Source: Thalassotalea insulae
Lineage (GTDB): Bacteria; Pseudomonadota; Gammaproteobacteria; Enterobacterales; Alteromonadaceae
Direction: 5' to 3'
NCBI RefSeq assembly: GCF_030161395.1
Contig: NZ_BSST01000001.1
Span: 1,116,001 to 1,180,000, forward strand
DNA: 64,000 bases
Shown one piece after another: positions 45,601 to 53,128 of the stretch (positions are counted from its first letter, which is position 1; each line of letters starts with the position of its first letter). The notes beneath the pieces were generated by a model. The model was given only the letters and a program-made list of their open reading frames with translations. It was not told where the DNA came from and searched no databases. A program made the translations under genes and the position numbers.

Positions 45601-45990
45601 AAATGCGCCAATGAAAACGCCGGTATTTGAACCTTGATAACGATCTTGTGTTAAACCCGCATCCTCAAATGTTTCCCAAAGCACTTCAAGTAAAAGGCGT
45701 TGTTGTGGGTCTGTAAAGGCTGCTTCTCGTGGTGAAATTCCAAAAAATAATGGGTCAAACTTTTTGAGAGATTGTTTAATATAGCCGCCTTGCATCACTT
45801 TGGTTTTTCCTGGGCGGTTATCTGTTTTATCGAAAAATTTTCGTTGATCCCAGCGTTCCATTGGTACTTGACTTATACCGTCAACGCCTTCTGCTAACAT
45901 TTGCCAAAAGCTTTCGACATCATTTGCACCACCTGGATAGCGACAACCTATACCTACGATAGCTAATGGTTCTTTATTTGTAGTTAACAT
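39607..45990 (-). CDS. Type I reducing polyketide synthase (KS-AT-DH-ER-like-KR-ACP)
   Basis: 2,127 residues, single module. KS: active Cys181 in DTACSSSMVS, with HGTGTQAGDP and NIGHTESAAG. AT: Ser640 in GHSVGEVASA. DH: His938 in LPDHKISTRVVFPGAGY. A region near 1490-1650 resembles an enoyl reductase but its nucleotide-binding motif is changed (IQNGHTTTGTALIQLA). KR: ITGGTDGLGLEIARWL and Tyr1921 in GQTNYVAANAYLDAF. ACP: Ser2083 in LGIDSIMSVEYS. No thioesterase is present, consistent with release by the oxoamine synthase encoded next. One module with full beta-processing suggests iterative chain building; the number of rounds is unknown. A GNAT-synthase fusion lies upstream. Confidence 0.92.
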   Translation of the reverse strand: MLTTNKEPLAIVGIGCRYPGGANDVESFWQMLAEGVDGISQVPMERWDQRKFFDKTDNRPGKTKVMQGGYIKQSLKKFDPLFFGISPREAAFTDPQQRLLLEVLWETFEDAGLTQDRYQGSNTGVFIGAFNLDNLLLQLGRDNLEKITSSTAASVTMTMLSNRLSYTFDLKGPSLTIDTACSSSMVSTHYACQSIWNGECEMAISGGVNVISRPEYMVSMSKGGFLSSHGRCKSFDADAQGYVRGEGAGIILIKPLAKALEDNDHIYSVIRNTGVNQDGHTQNGISFPSSTSQKALIKQVYKEANINPLDVSYIEAHGTGTQAGDPIEIDSLASTFTPKRSAEKPCYVGSIKSNIGHTESAAGVAGIIKASLSIEKGIIPPNLHFNNPNPNIDFKDGVIQIPVENTVWDEGNKPRMASVNSFGYGGTNGHIILEQHINGSSARKNTKNDTALNQHPLHLIPLSAKTTDALKEVCQKLFTHLQSSSGQNISIDELNYTLALRRTALQERVCFVVSDKENLIEKLAQFARGEVPEGCVTSSQNSDESQGLVFVFTGMGPQWWKMGQELYHKSPIFKSVVDECDNIFYKISGWSIKAEMLATEAESNMARTRVAQPANFIIQAGLLALYKSWGIQPSAVVGHSVGEVASAYASGALTLSDALKVSFHRSRLQQTVAGQGSMLAIGMGGQSAFDLADMYDEVSVAAVNSNSSVTLAGNEEQLEEIAGILEQQGIFNRILAVEVAYHSYQMDPIKDELISVLSDITPNQETTLLYSTATGQAISGTQFDANYWWDNVRQPVSFEKAIKQLIDDGYQDFVEIGPHPVTRNFISECLSDKQTDGKVIPSLIRKQDEQIQFFQSLACIFNQGYKLQWPDAVVNANYCKLPNYPWQREEYWNESKLSNNFLLGSGEQHPFFYEKLMTPEPSWQVEINDNFFPFLPDHKISTRVVFPGAGYVEAGLALQKYQKNKDASFTIENLKFYRMLMIDEEKAQQLRIVENQGQYRVYSSDVNNDNWTLNASGELIALPVGKNAEPVDLTSLKATTNRTINIEELYRAFAKRGLGYDAHFQTIKEIHAADNVVIAKLVVNQDESDNDFDQYQIYPTLLDGAFQSLIALTDNTNNATPMVPVEVGQITLYRQPGKECWCVGELIEQTGSAMTCSIKLIDATGEVLVELQQLVCQALASEESEQLTTDITQCFYQYQWLSTEQDTTELNTSDLLINENWLIIADHSDEKSFKVSQAIQARASDANGQYSSIDLSQMTNNTESDDYLDELSNLVSEYLQKGITQLIYIPDCNTTPLDSEETVNQCISQSLPMVSVARCISNLTLDNVKNNEINFVFISQGSQAVTPVEKINAAQSAISSLTHLLGNEIANIQPRHIDFSGEESYFAEEMSQLWIDLTNKDNCEDIAYRGDLRFVKVLAAKSVESGEQNVIEQHNSQTSAIAIDLTAQSSNQGGYQLILPSSPGDGQITIRLHSAHTNAGNLAANKQPLNALSVPHVAMATVVESESKEFGKGDLVVALITDQTLSNVVTLSESYCEKLEKDIQPEIALRYIGQLSALATLDSVKEKLHGNVFIQNGHTTTGTALIQLALAQNCKVYTTAPTSILRQELAELGVSMVADNSDLSYISQLNQSTNNEKFALVINDLNKEHFTHCFKLLSESSLYCHVAQEKSGVLNFPESAQLPDNYQYCSVNVLNRLITDTSYRSEYHVNWLAAVRDNKFSQVAEARINFSQWPVLQKLIECADETAPIRIDFDNANIEIHRTDNIPSVNRQSTYLITGGTDGLGLEIARWLANQGVQSLALVSRKGSTRTQARNFVEEMEKRQINVQLFDVNITDKQAVTDLVKDIESTMLPLKGIIHGAMVLDDDLTVNMNAQRMKYVLEPKVAGAINLHNATKNISLDHFICFSSISSIIGNIGQTNYVAANAYLDAFAQQRHQQGLSSTTINLGVLQEIGVVSRDQDLANILTAKGLKGFTTNDVLKGLGYLLNEQPRQVGFFDIDWSAWAQESPKSSASSRFKGLVEKAKANSEIPAGLVSLLELIDDQEAYFSRLKEILSIELSQLLNMSVDDISSDRSISELGIDSIMSVEYSANLRTKFGFSVTSMELLSGPSLDQVANTLALQISEKY

Positions 45991-46048
45991 TTTTTATTTC
46001 CTTATATCTAAAAAAACTGGTTGATTAGTAGATGAATCAACCTACATA

Positions 46049-48424
46049 TTATTCGTAAATGGCTGTTGAAATACCGCTAAATGCTTGGCGTAAATGGTTT
46101 AGGTGTGACTCATTAATATCCTCATGAAATCTTAGATTGAGTAACGTCATTTCTTCAGGTACTGAAGGGGGACCGACGACAATTGTTTTTATCGATTGAT
46201 CAAGTAATTTCCGTTGAATTGTTAATGCCAACATAAAGTCTGAAAGTACGATAGTGACGACCGATGTGTCATGATAAATAACGCTAAAGTTTTGCTGTTC
46301 TAACGTATTTACAAATTCGTTGATACGGTGATAAAAGCTTGTTCGCTTAGCGATAACGGTTGAAATATTGTCTTGGGCATAATTCAGTAGCGCACTGTCA
46401 ATATCAGAAACGCCTGCCGAAAATATTAAATCTAGGCTGGCATGTTTAATATAATCGATACACTTTTTTGTCCCCCAAACTATGCCACAGTCAATATCAA
46501 AACCAGGAATACAAGAGGCGGTAATAATATCAATATCTTGAGAAACATTGAGAAACTCTGCAAGACCAGCGCCTTGTTCACCTATTATGCCAAAAGCCTG
46601 GCTTTCATCGATATATAGTCTGAATTTGTGCTGCTGTTTAAGTGAAACAAGTGCTTCTAAATCCGCACTATTTCCTAACAGAGAAAAAATGGATTCACTG
46701 ACAACTAAAGCATTGCGATCTTCATGTTGACTGATTAATGCTTCCAGAGAGTTAACATCATTGTGAGAGTAAGAAATAACCTCTGCACCTGATTGTTGTG
46801 CTGCCTGCCATAAACCAGGGTGGCAAGCGTCGTCTATGAAGATAAGTGAGTCATTATTTAATATTGCCCCCAATACTGATTGATGAATTGAGGTGGCCGA
46901 AGGAAAAATTTGGCTCTGTTCTTTATTGAGTAATAACGCAAACCGTTCTTGTAATGATTTAATGCTGTTACTGACACCAGAAAACATTGGTGCATTACTG
47001 GTATTCTTCGTTCCGTCAGATAAGGTCTTTACAATAATATCTGTTGTTTGTCCCACATCAGCACAACGAAAAAAGTTACTGCGTGCAAGATCAATATCAG
47101 TGTCATTGATATCAGAATAAAAACTATATAACCCCCCTACTTTTAGGATATCTATTTCATAATTAGATTCTACTGAGTGCAGTACGTCTTGTTCGTTATA
47201 TAAATACGATTTGCTATTAATTAATTGTTTGTAGGTATCAACTGACATTGTGTCAGGCCAGTTAGGTGTTTTAGGGTAATAGTTTAGCTCTTCTGGATGA
47301 TCAATAGCGTCTGTGATCATTCTAGTCACAACTGAAGTAAAGTCCGAGTTTTTCGTGTGTTTGATAAAATAGATTAATGGCTGCATTTTTGCGCCAAGTA
47401 GCTTCTTAGGTACATAATTTGTCATACCTAATTGCATTCGTCGTTTGTTTAATTCAATGGCGCGCTTTACTGATAAAACTGATGCTGCGCGATAAAAATT
47501 GGCTTCACGATATTTTTCAAAACTATAATCAACTCCCCAGTCAGCCATATGATAATCTTCACTGCCAATTAAGTTCCACATAAAAGCAACAAGCTTTTTA
47601 TTATGAAAGAACAATATGGCTTCGCTGGATTCATTCAGGCGTTGACCTGATTCGTAAAAAAACTGCTCATCTAGTTGTTCGCGATTATAGTCTGATGATG
47701 ATGCATTAACATTTGACCACAATGTCGCCATTTCTTTTGCTAAATGACTATATTGAGAAGTGATCTCTATCGTTAAATTAAAGTCTTTTTCAATGGTTAA
47801 GGTATTTTTAAGTTTATGGCGAGTTTTTGATTTTCTTGACAATAAATAGTCGTCTAAACTTTCCCACTCAATGTCTAGAACAGCATTAGTGAATCCTGCA
47901 CAAGGTAAGTAACCTAAAGGAAGTAAAACTTGCTCGTAGTGGTGGTAATCATTGATTTTTACATCACGAAAAACACACAAGTCTAATGATTTTTCTATGG
48001 CGACAGCTTCAATGTCTTCTGCTGTTTTAGCAATTACATTAGGTAAATCTGCTTCATTAGATACAACTAGCCCATCACCATTCATTGCAAATAAACCGCA
48101 TTCAATCATAGATAGGTTTAAAAAATCAGGGTACCAATCTTTGATTAATTTTCTAGCGTTATCAGATAAATTTTTATCCATTGAAGTGAAGTCCATAGAG
48201 ACTTCATAAAGGTTTGCTTTCCCTAATAGCTTATCGTTATGTTTGAAGGTTAAGTAAGAGCATATCAAATTATTTACTTTTGATTTTTCGAATGTGCTAA
48301 GGACATCGTATTTTAGGCCGGTAGCTCGAGGTACTATGCTGTCCCACTCATTACTGACTAATTTATCGATAGATAAACTTTTGTGTACTGTTATATCCGA
48401 CTTAAGTTCTTCTTTAATATCCAT
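46049..48424 (-). CDS. GNAT/FemAB-like acyltransferase fused to a lysine-less alpha-oxoamine synthase
   Basis: About 791 residues from ATG 48424 (AAAGG upstream). Residues 1-370 are a FemAB/GNAT-like (Acetyltransf_6-type) acyltransferase with KSKTRHKLKNTLTIEKDFNL, MADWGVDYSFEKYREANFYR and GMTNYVPKKLLGAK. Residues about 430-790 have the alpha-oxoamine synthase fold (LIFIDDACHPGLWQAAQQSG, LYIDESQAFGIIGEQGAGLA). At the position of the PLP lysine the sequence reads ITASCIPGFDIDCGIVWG, that is C638 instead of Lys, and DEAHS has become DESQA. The PLP domain is therefore probably non-catalytic or altered. It may condition or partner the canonical synthase. Confidence 0.82.
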   Translation of the reverse strand: MDIKEELKSDITVHKSLSIDKLVSNEWDSIVPRATGLKYDVLSTFEKSKVNNLICSYLTFKHNDKLLGKANLYEVSMDFTSMDKNLSDNARKLIKDWYPDFLNLSMIECGLFAMNGDGLVVSNEADLPNVIAKTAEDIEAVAIEKSLDLCVFRDVKINDYHHYEQVLLPLGYLPCAGFTNAVLDIEWESLDDYLLSRKSKTRHKLKNTLTIEKDFNLTIEITSQYSHLAKEMATLWSNVNASSSDYNREQLDEQFFYESGQRLNESSEAILFFHNKKLVAFMWNLIGSEDYHMADWGVDYSFEKYREANFYRAASVLSVKRAIELNKRRMQLGMTNYVPKKLLGAKMQPLIYFIKHTKNSDFTSVVTRMITDAIDHPEELNYYPKTPNWPDTMSVDTYKQLINSKSYLYNEQDVLHSVESNYEIDILKVGGLYSFYSDINDTDIDLARSNFFRCADVGQTTDIIVKTLSDGTKNTSNAPMFSGVSNSIKSLQERFALLLNKEQSQIFPSATSIHQSVLGAILNNDSLIFIDDACHPGLWQAAQQSGAEVISYSHNDVNSLEALISQHEDRNALVVSESIFSLLGNSADLEALVSLKQQHKFRLYIDESQAFGIIGEQGAGLAEFLNVSQDIDIITASCIPGFDIDCGIVWGTKKCIDYIKHASLDLIFSAGVSDIDSALLNYAQDNISTVIAKRTSFYHRINEFVNTLEQQNFSVIYHDTSVVTIVLSDFMLALTIQRKLLDQSIKTIVVGPPSVPEEMTLLNLRFHEDINESHLNHLRQAFSGISTAIYE

Positions 48425-49101
48425 ATTGATACCTTTGTATTTTAATTGTAAATTCATGCATCACTAAACCATTGAAATTCAGATGAAATTTCATTCTATA
48501 AAATATACTCGCTTAGCGTTCCGTACTGCTAAAAGGTGGTTATAGTCTTGTTATATAGGAAGTTAGACTATCTTTTTACATACAAAATTCTTCTAAATAA
48601 AGCAGATACTTATACTTTTATAATATATAACACTTAGGGTGTCACCTTGTGCTCTAACGTAAAAATATCAATATTTTCATAAACAATTCATCAAATATTA
48701 ATAAAGCAAATCATGGTTATATCGTTGATATACGCTTACTAATAATGTTGCAGGAATGCCTTATCTCTTAACTTTTTTTCTTGATAATCTTTGACGGGGA
48801 TAATTTAGAGAATCTTCTAATGTGAATCGTTAACATATGTTAAAAAAGTGGTAACTATTCAACAAAGTGAACTGTTTTTTTTTATTCGGTAGTTTTTAGT
48901 GGGGAACTTACGCTTTTATGACGGGAAATGATATGAATACCATTGAAATAATTAAAAAAAATAAAACTTAACTGTCAAAAAAGTATAATATTTCCGTGGT
49001 TGATAATATGTATCTTTTATCACTTTTTATGATTATATAAAATGTTACATTTATGTCTAGGGAGGTTTCATGTAGGTTCAATTTAGACATTATCTCTAAT
49101 A
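48425..49101. other. Long intergenic region upstream of the PKS gene group
   Basis: About 680 bp, AT-rich, without a convincing gene. It holds the palindrome TTAACATATGTTAA at 48830-48843 and is the expected promoter region for the fusion, PKS and synthase genes. A long 5' leader is possible. Confidence 0.6.
48830..48843. promoter_or_regulatory. Perfect 14-bp palindrome TTAACATATGTTAA
   Basis: Perfect palindrome with flanks nearly identical to the site at the Crp/Fnr-type regulator start (shared CGTTAACATAnGTTAAAAAA). It is about 406 bp upstream of the fusion gene. Likely binding site of the cluster regulator. Confidence 0.6.
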
Positions 49102-49866
49102 TTATCTAGCCCGCTGATTTATTGTAGTAATCAATGAGTTTTCAAGAAGGATAAAATTGCACCTATATTCATCGGCAATATTAATCCCTTCATTCATTAT
49201 TGCTTTACTGACTTTCAAGTATATATATTTCTCTGCTAAAGAAAATTTAGTGACAGTAGCGCAATCAAAATCAAAATACCTTCCTACAAGTGGGTAGATT
49301 GCTTTAAATAAACTTTCTTTGGCTGAAAAAATGAGCGTGCTAGCAAGCTTATGGGATAACTTCTCATTGACTAATTTTTTTATTTCGTCCTCAGAGTAGA
49401 TTGAACAGCCTATTTTATCTGCTAGTTCGTCTGACATATGGTTTTCTATATCTATACCTATACAGCTATTATGTTTTTTCAGTGAAATAGCGCACATCGC
49501 ATGATTATGTGTATGACTTATTGAGCCTATTAAATGTTCTGGCCAGATAGGATTTCGCTGTTGACCAATGTTAATGGTGGGAGGATTCGATTGATATAAA
49601 CCTGAACGCAGTAATGTTTCTTTTGCTGATATTCTTCCAGCAAGAAATTCAGCCTGCCTTTTGACTACAGAAGCGTCCAGTTCTGGGGGATAATAGATCT
49701 GTAAATCGTTAAATAAGGTTTTGTCATATAATTTATTGTCAAAATGACAAGAAAAGAAATAAATATGACTTTTCTTGTCATAGGTGAATGTTTGGTCTGT
49801 GATAAAGTTGCTATCGCGATGTGAGCATAAACTTTTCTGTTGGATTTCTTTCACTAAAAATGACAT
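49102..49866 (-). CDS. 4'-phosphopantetheinyl transferase (Sfp/EntD-like)
   Basis: 254 residues (ATG 49866; a TTG at 49878 is also open). EntD-type motifs: GSISHTHNHAMCAIS, CIGIDIENHMSDELAD and FSAKESLFKAIYPLVGRYFD. The enzyme moves phosphopantetheine from CoA to a carrier-protein serine, here presumably Ser2083 of the PKS. Its place at the upstream edge of the cluster on the same strand supports a dedicated activating role. Confidence 0.88.
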   Translation of the reverse strand: MSFLVKEIQQKSLCSHRDSNFITDQTFTYDKKSHIYFFSCHFDNKLYDKTLFNDLQIYYPPELDASVVKRQAEFLAGRISAKETLLRSGLYQSNPPTINIGQQRNPIWPEHLIGSISHTHNHAMCAISLKKHNSCIGIDIENHMSDELADKIGCSIYSEDEIKKLVNEKLSHKLASTLIFSAKESLFKAIYPLVGRYFDFDCATVTKFSLAEKYIYLKVSKAIMNEGINIADEYRCNFILLENSLITTINQRAR

Positions 49867-49878
49867 GTTAATAAGCAA

Positions 49879-50348
49879 TAGAGAATTATTTTACAACACA
49901 CATCAATCTCAGGATAGCTAGCACATTAAATATTCTTGCTGAATAACATTGAGTAATACATATCGCTCATAATCGGTAAGTCTCGTGTTCTAGTCCACTT
50001 AAATACAAACTCACAAAGCAATGTATAAGTCGAAGTTATAAAGGCATTAGCCTATCATCAACACCCCAACCAAATTAGACAGAAACTTGAAAAATACAAG
50101 CAAAACATTTAATCCCATTGAAAGAGTAAAAATGTATCTGCTTTACAGTTTCCCTAACAACGCATGCCTAGCCCTGCACTTTTTGTTACATCATATGCAG
50201 CTCAAGTACTAATTACTACTGGTCGATAAGATTTTTAATAAAGCACCAGTTTAAAGCATAATGCTGAAATCAAATTTAGTTACTAACTAATTTCTCATCA
50301 ATATTTTCCCCCAATAGGGGTAAGTTAAATAAAAATCATACATTTAAA
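49879..50348. other. Intergenic region with island 3 attachment remnant
   Basis: About 470 bp with no gene seen. It contains the degraded tRNA-Ile2 fragment at 49,966-49,998 that marks the far side of island 3. Confidence 0.6.
49966..49998 (+). repeat. Degraded attachment copy of tRNA-Ile2 (far end of island 3)
   Basis: CTCATAATCGGTAAGTCTCG + TGTTCTAGTCCAC matches the tRNA anticodon-to-T-loop region copy at 18660 with about three mismatches over the first 32 nt, then similarity ends before the acceptor strand. It is the fourth tRNA-Ile2 3' copy and lies just after the phosphopantetheinyl transferase gene. Confidence 0.72.
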
Positions 50349-51491
50349 CTACAACCGAGTAGATAACACCCCCACGAATGTTGGTAAAGATGTAGTAGTT
50401 GGGCCGTATTCTATTGTTGATTCGACATCTTTAAATTTGTAATCCTTACCGCTTAAACTGGTAATTCGCTGTTTAAATGCGGCTTTACTTGCTTGATAAC
50501 TAGCGCTAGTCATTCGATACCGCACCCAAGGACGAAATCCCAGAATAATCTTACTCGGCATGAGTTTTAATGTGCCATTGTCACCAAAGAATAACGACAT
50601 AGCATCAGGTTTTGCTCTGCGCTGCAGTCTTATCAATGACAGGTTAAACCAAAGTCCGGGGTTAATATCAAAGCTGCCTAGACGCTGAAAACCCACTTCT
50701 ATTGTTGAGGCCTGCCTAACAATAGGATCATTGATATTGATATTTGGGGATAAATTCTGATCAAGTGCCATCGCCTGACATTGAGAAACATTGTGACAAG
50801 CTTGTTGATTGATTGATGATTGATTAATTTCAATGGTTACCGGATTTACTTTAGCACTTCGCCAATGGGAAAACTGCTCAACAAAGCCCGGCATTTCATA
50901 ACGTGGAAAATAAAGCCCAGCAGTTGTCGATGACCTCATATTCCAGCCAGTAGCCTCAGTAATATTATTCGCCAGCCATATTTTACTGCGGGCATCACTA
51001 ATAATATTGGCATATCTTTGCTGATCGCTGAGCTTAAACGCCTGTGACAACGACTGTTCCTGCTGATGTATAGATTTGATAACAACACTTCGTTGCTTAA
51101 TAAAGTTCGCAGGATTATCGACAAAAGATAGTGGATTTCTACTTAATCCAGACAGTTGTTTAGCAATTGACTGCTGTAACGCTTTTATATCTGGCGCAAC
51201 TGCAACCTTACCTGAGCTTGCCATGCCTAATAGTTCTGGCGTTAACATGTTTAGGAACAATTGATAGCTGGTAAATAAATCGCTATACGGAATATAAGAA
51301 TTACTTAGCGCTGGAATGCTATTACCGAGCCGGTAAACGGCATCATTGATGAGCTGATTTTCAGCATTCACTAACGCATATGGGGTGGTTAACCCTGAAC
51401 TACAAAACCACTGCAGTTGAGGGTCGATTTGCCCAACGGTTAGCTTCACAATATTATCGGCATAATATTGCCAGGCGCTGGTCGAGTCCAT
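50349..51491 (-). CDS. Unknown protein, paralogue of the next gene (copy 1)
   Basis: 380 residues, no signal peptide, no recognised domain. N-terminus (WQYYADNIVKLTVGQIDPQL) and C-terminus (GPTTTSLPTFVGVLSTRL) align with the protein at 51544-52893. Shared middle elements: VGFQRLGSFDINPGLWFNLS and FFGDNGTLKLMPSKIILGFR. Mixed alpha (N-terminal half) and beta (C-terminal half) character. It has several Cys (FCSSGLTT, ACHNVSQCQAM) absent from the paralogue. Function unknown; it may be secreted by a signal-less route or act inside the cell. Confidence 0.6.
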   Translation of the reverse strand: MDSTSAWQYYADNIVKLTVGQIDPQLQWFCSSGLTTPYALVNAENQLINDAVYRLGNSIPALSNSYIPYSDLFTSYQLFLNMLTPELLGMASSGKVAVAPDIKALQQSIAKQLSGLSRNPLSFVDNPANFIKQRSVVIKSIHQQEQSLSQAFKLSDQQRYANIISDARSKIWLANNITEATGWNMRSSTTAGLYFPRYEMPGFVEQFSHWRSAKVNPVTIEINQSSINQQACHNVSQCQAMALDQNLSPNININDPIVRQASTIEVGFQRLGSFDINPGLWFNLSLIRLQRRAKPDAMSLFFGDNGTLKLMPSKIILGFRPWVRYRMTSASYQASKAAFKQRITSLSGKDYKFKDVESTIEYGPTTTSLPTFVGVLSTRL

Positions 51492-51543
51492 ATATATGAT
51501 TAAGAATAGCGCTACGAATAACGCTATTCCTCAATGCTACCGG

Positions 51544-52893
51544 TTAGATTTTAGTACTAATGACACCTAGTAATAATGGCACGGTACTTTTCACTGGACC
51601 AATTTTGATCTGACGACTTGATGCATCAAAGTTAATATCTTGACGACTACCGTAAGTAGAAACATTGGCGCTACCTAATCGAAATGGCCCTAAATTTAAC
51701 GATGCTGACGCATTCGCCTGCCAAGTTTGCACAAACTTATCATAGTCCGCCTGATCAAGTGTTAAGGTAATCTCAGGTTCAAAACCAACAATAGCTTCTG
51801 TTGGAATAAGCCCCATAGAACCATGTTCACCGAAAAAGTCAGGAGAATTAGGCTTAAGATTATTTTTATAATCCTGAACCAAGCCTGCTTGATACCATTT
51901 TCCTTGATTCAATTGGAAAGTACCTAAGCCTGTGAATGACACCTCTAGACCAAAAGATTCTGATTGGGTATTAAATGTAGTTGTTTGACCACTGGTTGAC
52001 CCAGCCCCAACAATTGATAAAAAGTCGCCAAATAGGCCACCAACATTAGCGCTCCAACCAAATTGACTCCATTGAGAAGCTTTTGAACTCGATGATACGG
52101 AAATAGTGCCACCGGTACGTTGATTATTAGTGCTGGCCGCCTGCCATTCCTGATACTTAGTAGTAAATGCATTTAAGTTATAAGCAGGCGCATAACTATC
52201 AACTAGTTGTGATGCTGGTTGTTGAGGTGCTTCACCTGGTAATACTGCAGGACCACTACCTGCCGGAGCAGTAGCTCCAGAAGCTACCGCCATGTTATAT
52301 GGCGTTTGTGCAGTAATATCTAAAGCCCCTGAAGATGAGCTCACCATATTTATCGCATTTGCAATGATTTGATAACCTTGACCATATTTTTGAATATTTA
52401 ACTGTTGCAGCTTACTTTCTGTCGCTTGTAGCGTGCTTTTCGCTTGAATGTAAACTGGATAGTTACTTTGTACCCAAGTAAAGAAAGAAACGTCTGAACC
52501 TGAAGCCGTTTTAAAATTAGCCCAGGCACTATAAGCTTTAGTTTGCACATCAATAAAATTAGTTTGCGCATTATTAAATGCTGTAGTAGCGTTATTAATT
52601 TCCGGATCTAGATTCGGATTAGGGTCACCTTTTAAATCAATCGCATCTAGAAACGATGCATATGAGCTGATCAACCCCCCTTTAGCCGCATAAGAAGGGC
52701 TATAAGCGGGTATGGTATTAGCGATATTATAAACAACATCATTAATTACTTTTGCATTTGCGTTCCCTAAATCTACCGATAACGTAGTACCGGCAAATGA
52801 GATCACTTGACTATTGCTATCAAATTGACCCGCGGTGACTAAGTTAGTTAGTTCAGTTGCATACTTTTGCCAAACATCCGTAGTAGTTGTCAT
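51544..52893 (-). CDS. Unknown protein, paralogue of the preceding gene (copy 2)
   Basis: 449 residues, no signal peptide. N-terminus VWQKYATELTNLVTAGQFDS and end GPVKSTVPLLLGVISTKI align with copy 1; FFGEHGSMGLIPTEAIVGFE is the same conserved block. It carries an extra Gly/Ser/Thr/Ala-rich central part (SGATAPAGSGPAVLPGEAPQ). About 50 bp separates the two genes, so they are probably one operon. An XRE regulator with an unusual C-terminal domain is 235 bp upstream and may control them. RBS GGAGAAA precedes the ATG. Confidence 0.6.
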   Translation of the reverse strand: MTTTTDVWQKYATELTNLVTAGQFDSNSQVISFAGTTLSVDLGNANAKVINDVVYNIANTIPAYSPSYAAKGGLISSYASFLDAIDLKGDPNPNLDPEINNATTAFNNAQTNFIDVQTKAYSAWANFKTASGSDVSFFTWVQSNYPVYIQAKSTLQATESKLQQLNIQKYGQGYQIIANAINMVSSSSGALDITAQTPYNMAVASGATAPAGSGPAVLPGEAPQQPASQLVDSYAPAYNLNAFTTKYQEWQAASTNNQRTGGTISVSSSSKASQWSQFGWSANVGGLFGDFLSIVGAGSTSGQTTTFNTQSESFGLEVSFTGLGTFQLNQGKWYQAGLVQDYKNNLKPNSPDFFGEHGSMGLIPTEAIVGFEPEITLTLDQADYDKFVQTWQANASASLNLGPFRLGSANVSTYGSRQDINFDASSRQIKIGPVKSTVPLLLGVISTKI

Positions 52894-53128
52894 AGTTTTT
52901 CTCCAAGTAATGACAGATAGAAAAGCTCGCCATCCTGCACATTGGCTAGCCCAAAAAGGTGAAATAACGAAGGTAAGTGTAAGACATCATTGCCTAAACC
53001 GTAGGTTCAACTTAGTGTCAGTTTGAGTTCAATTTGGTGTCAAAAAAATAGCAAGAAATAACGCCCCAAAAACTGCAGCATCACAACCGTTTTAACAATG
53101 AAAATAGCGGATAAACTAGAGTTGATTT

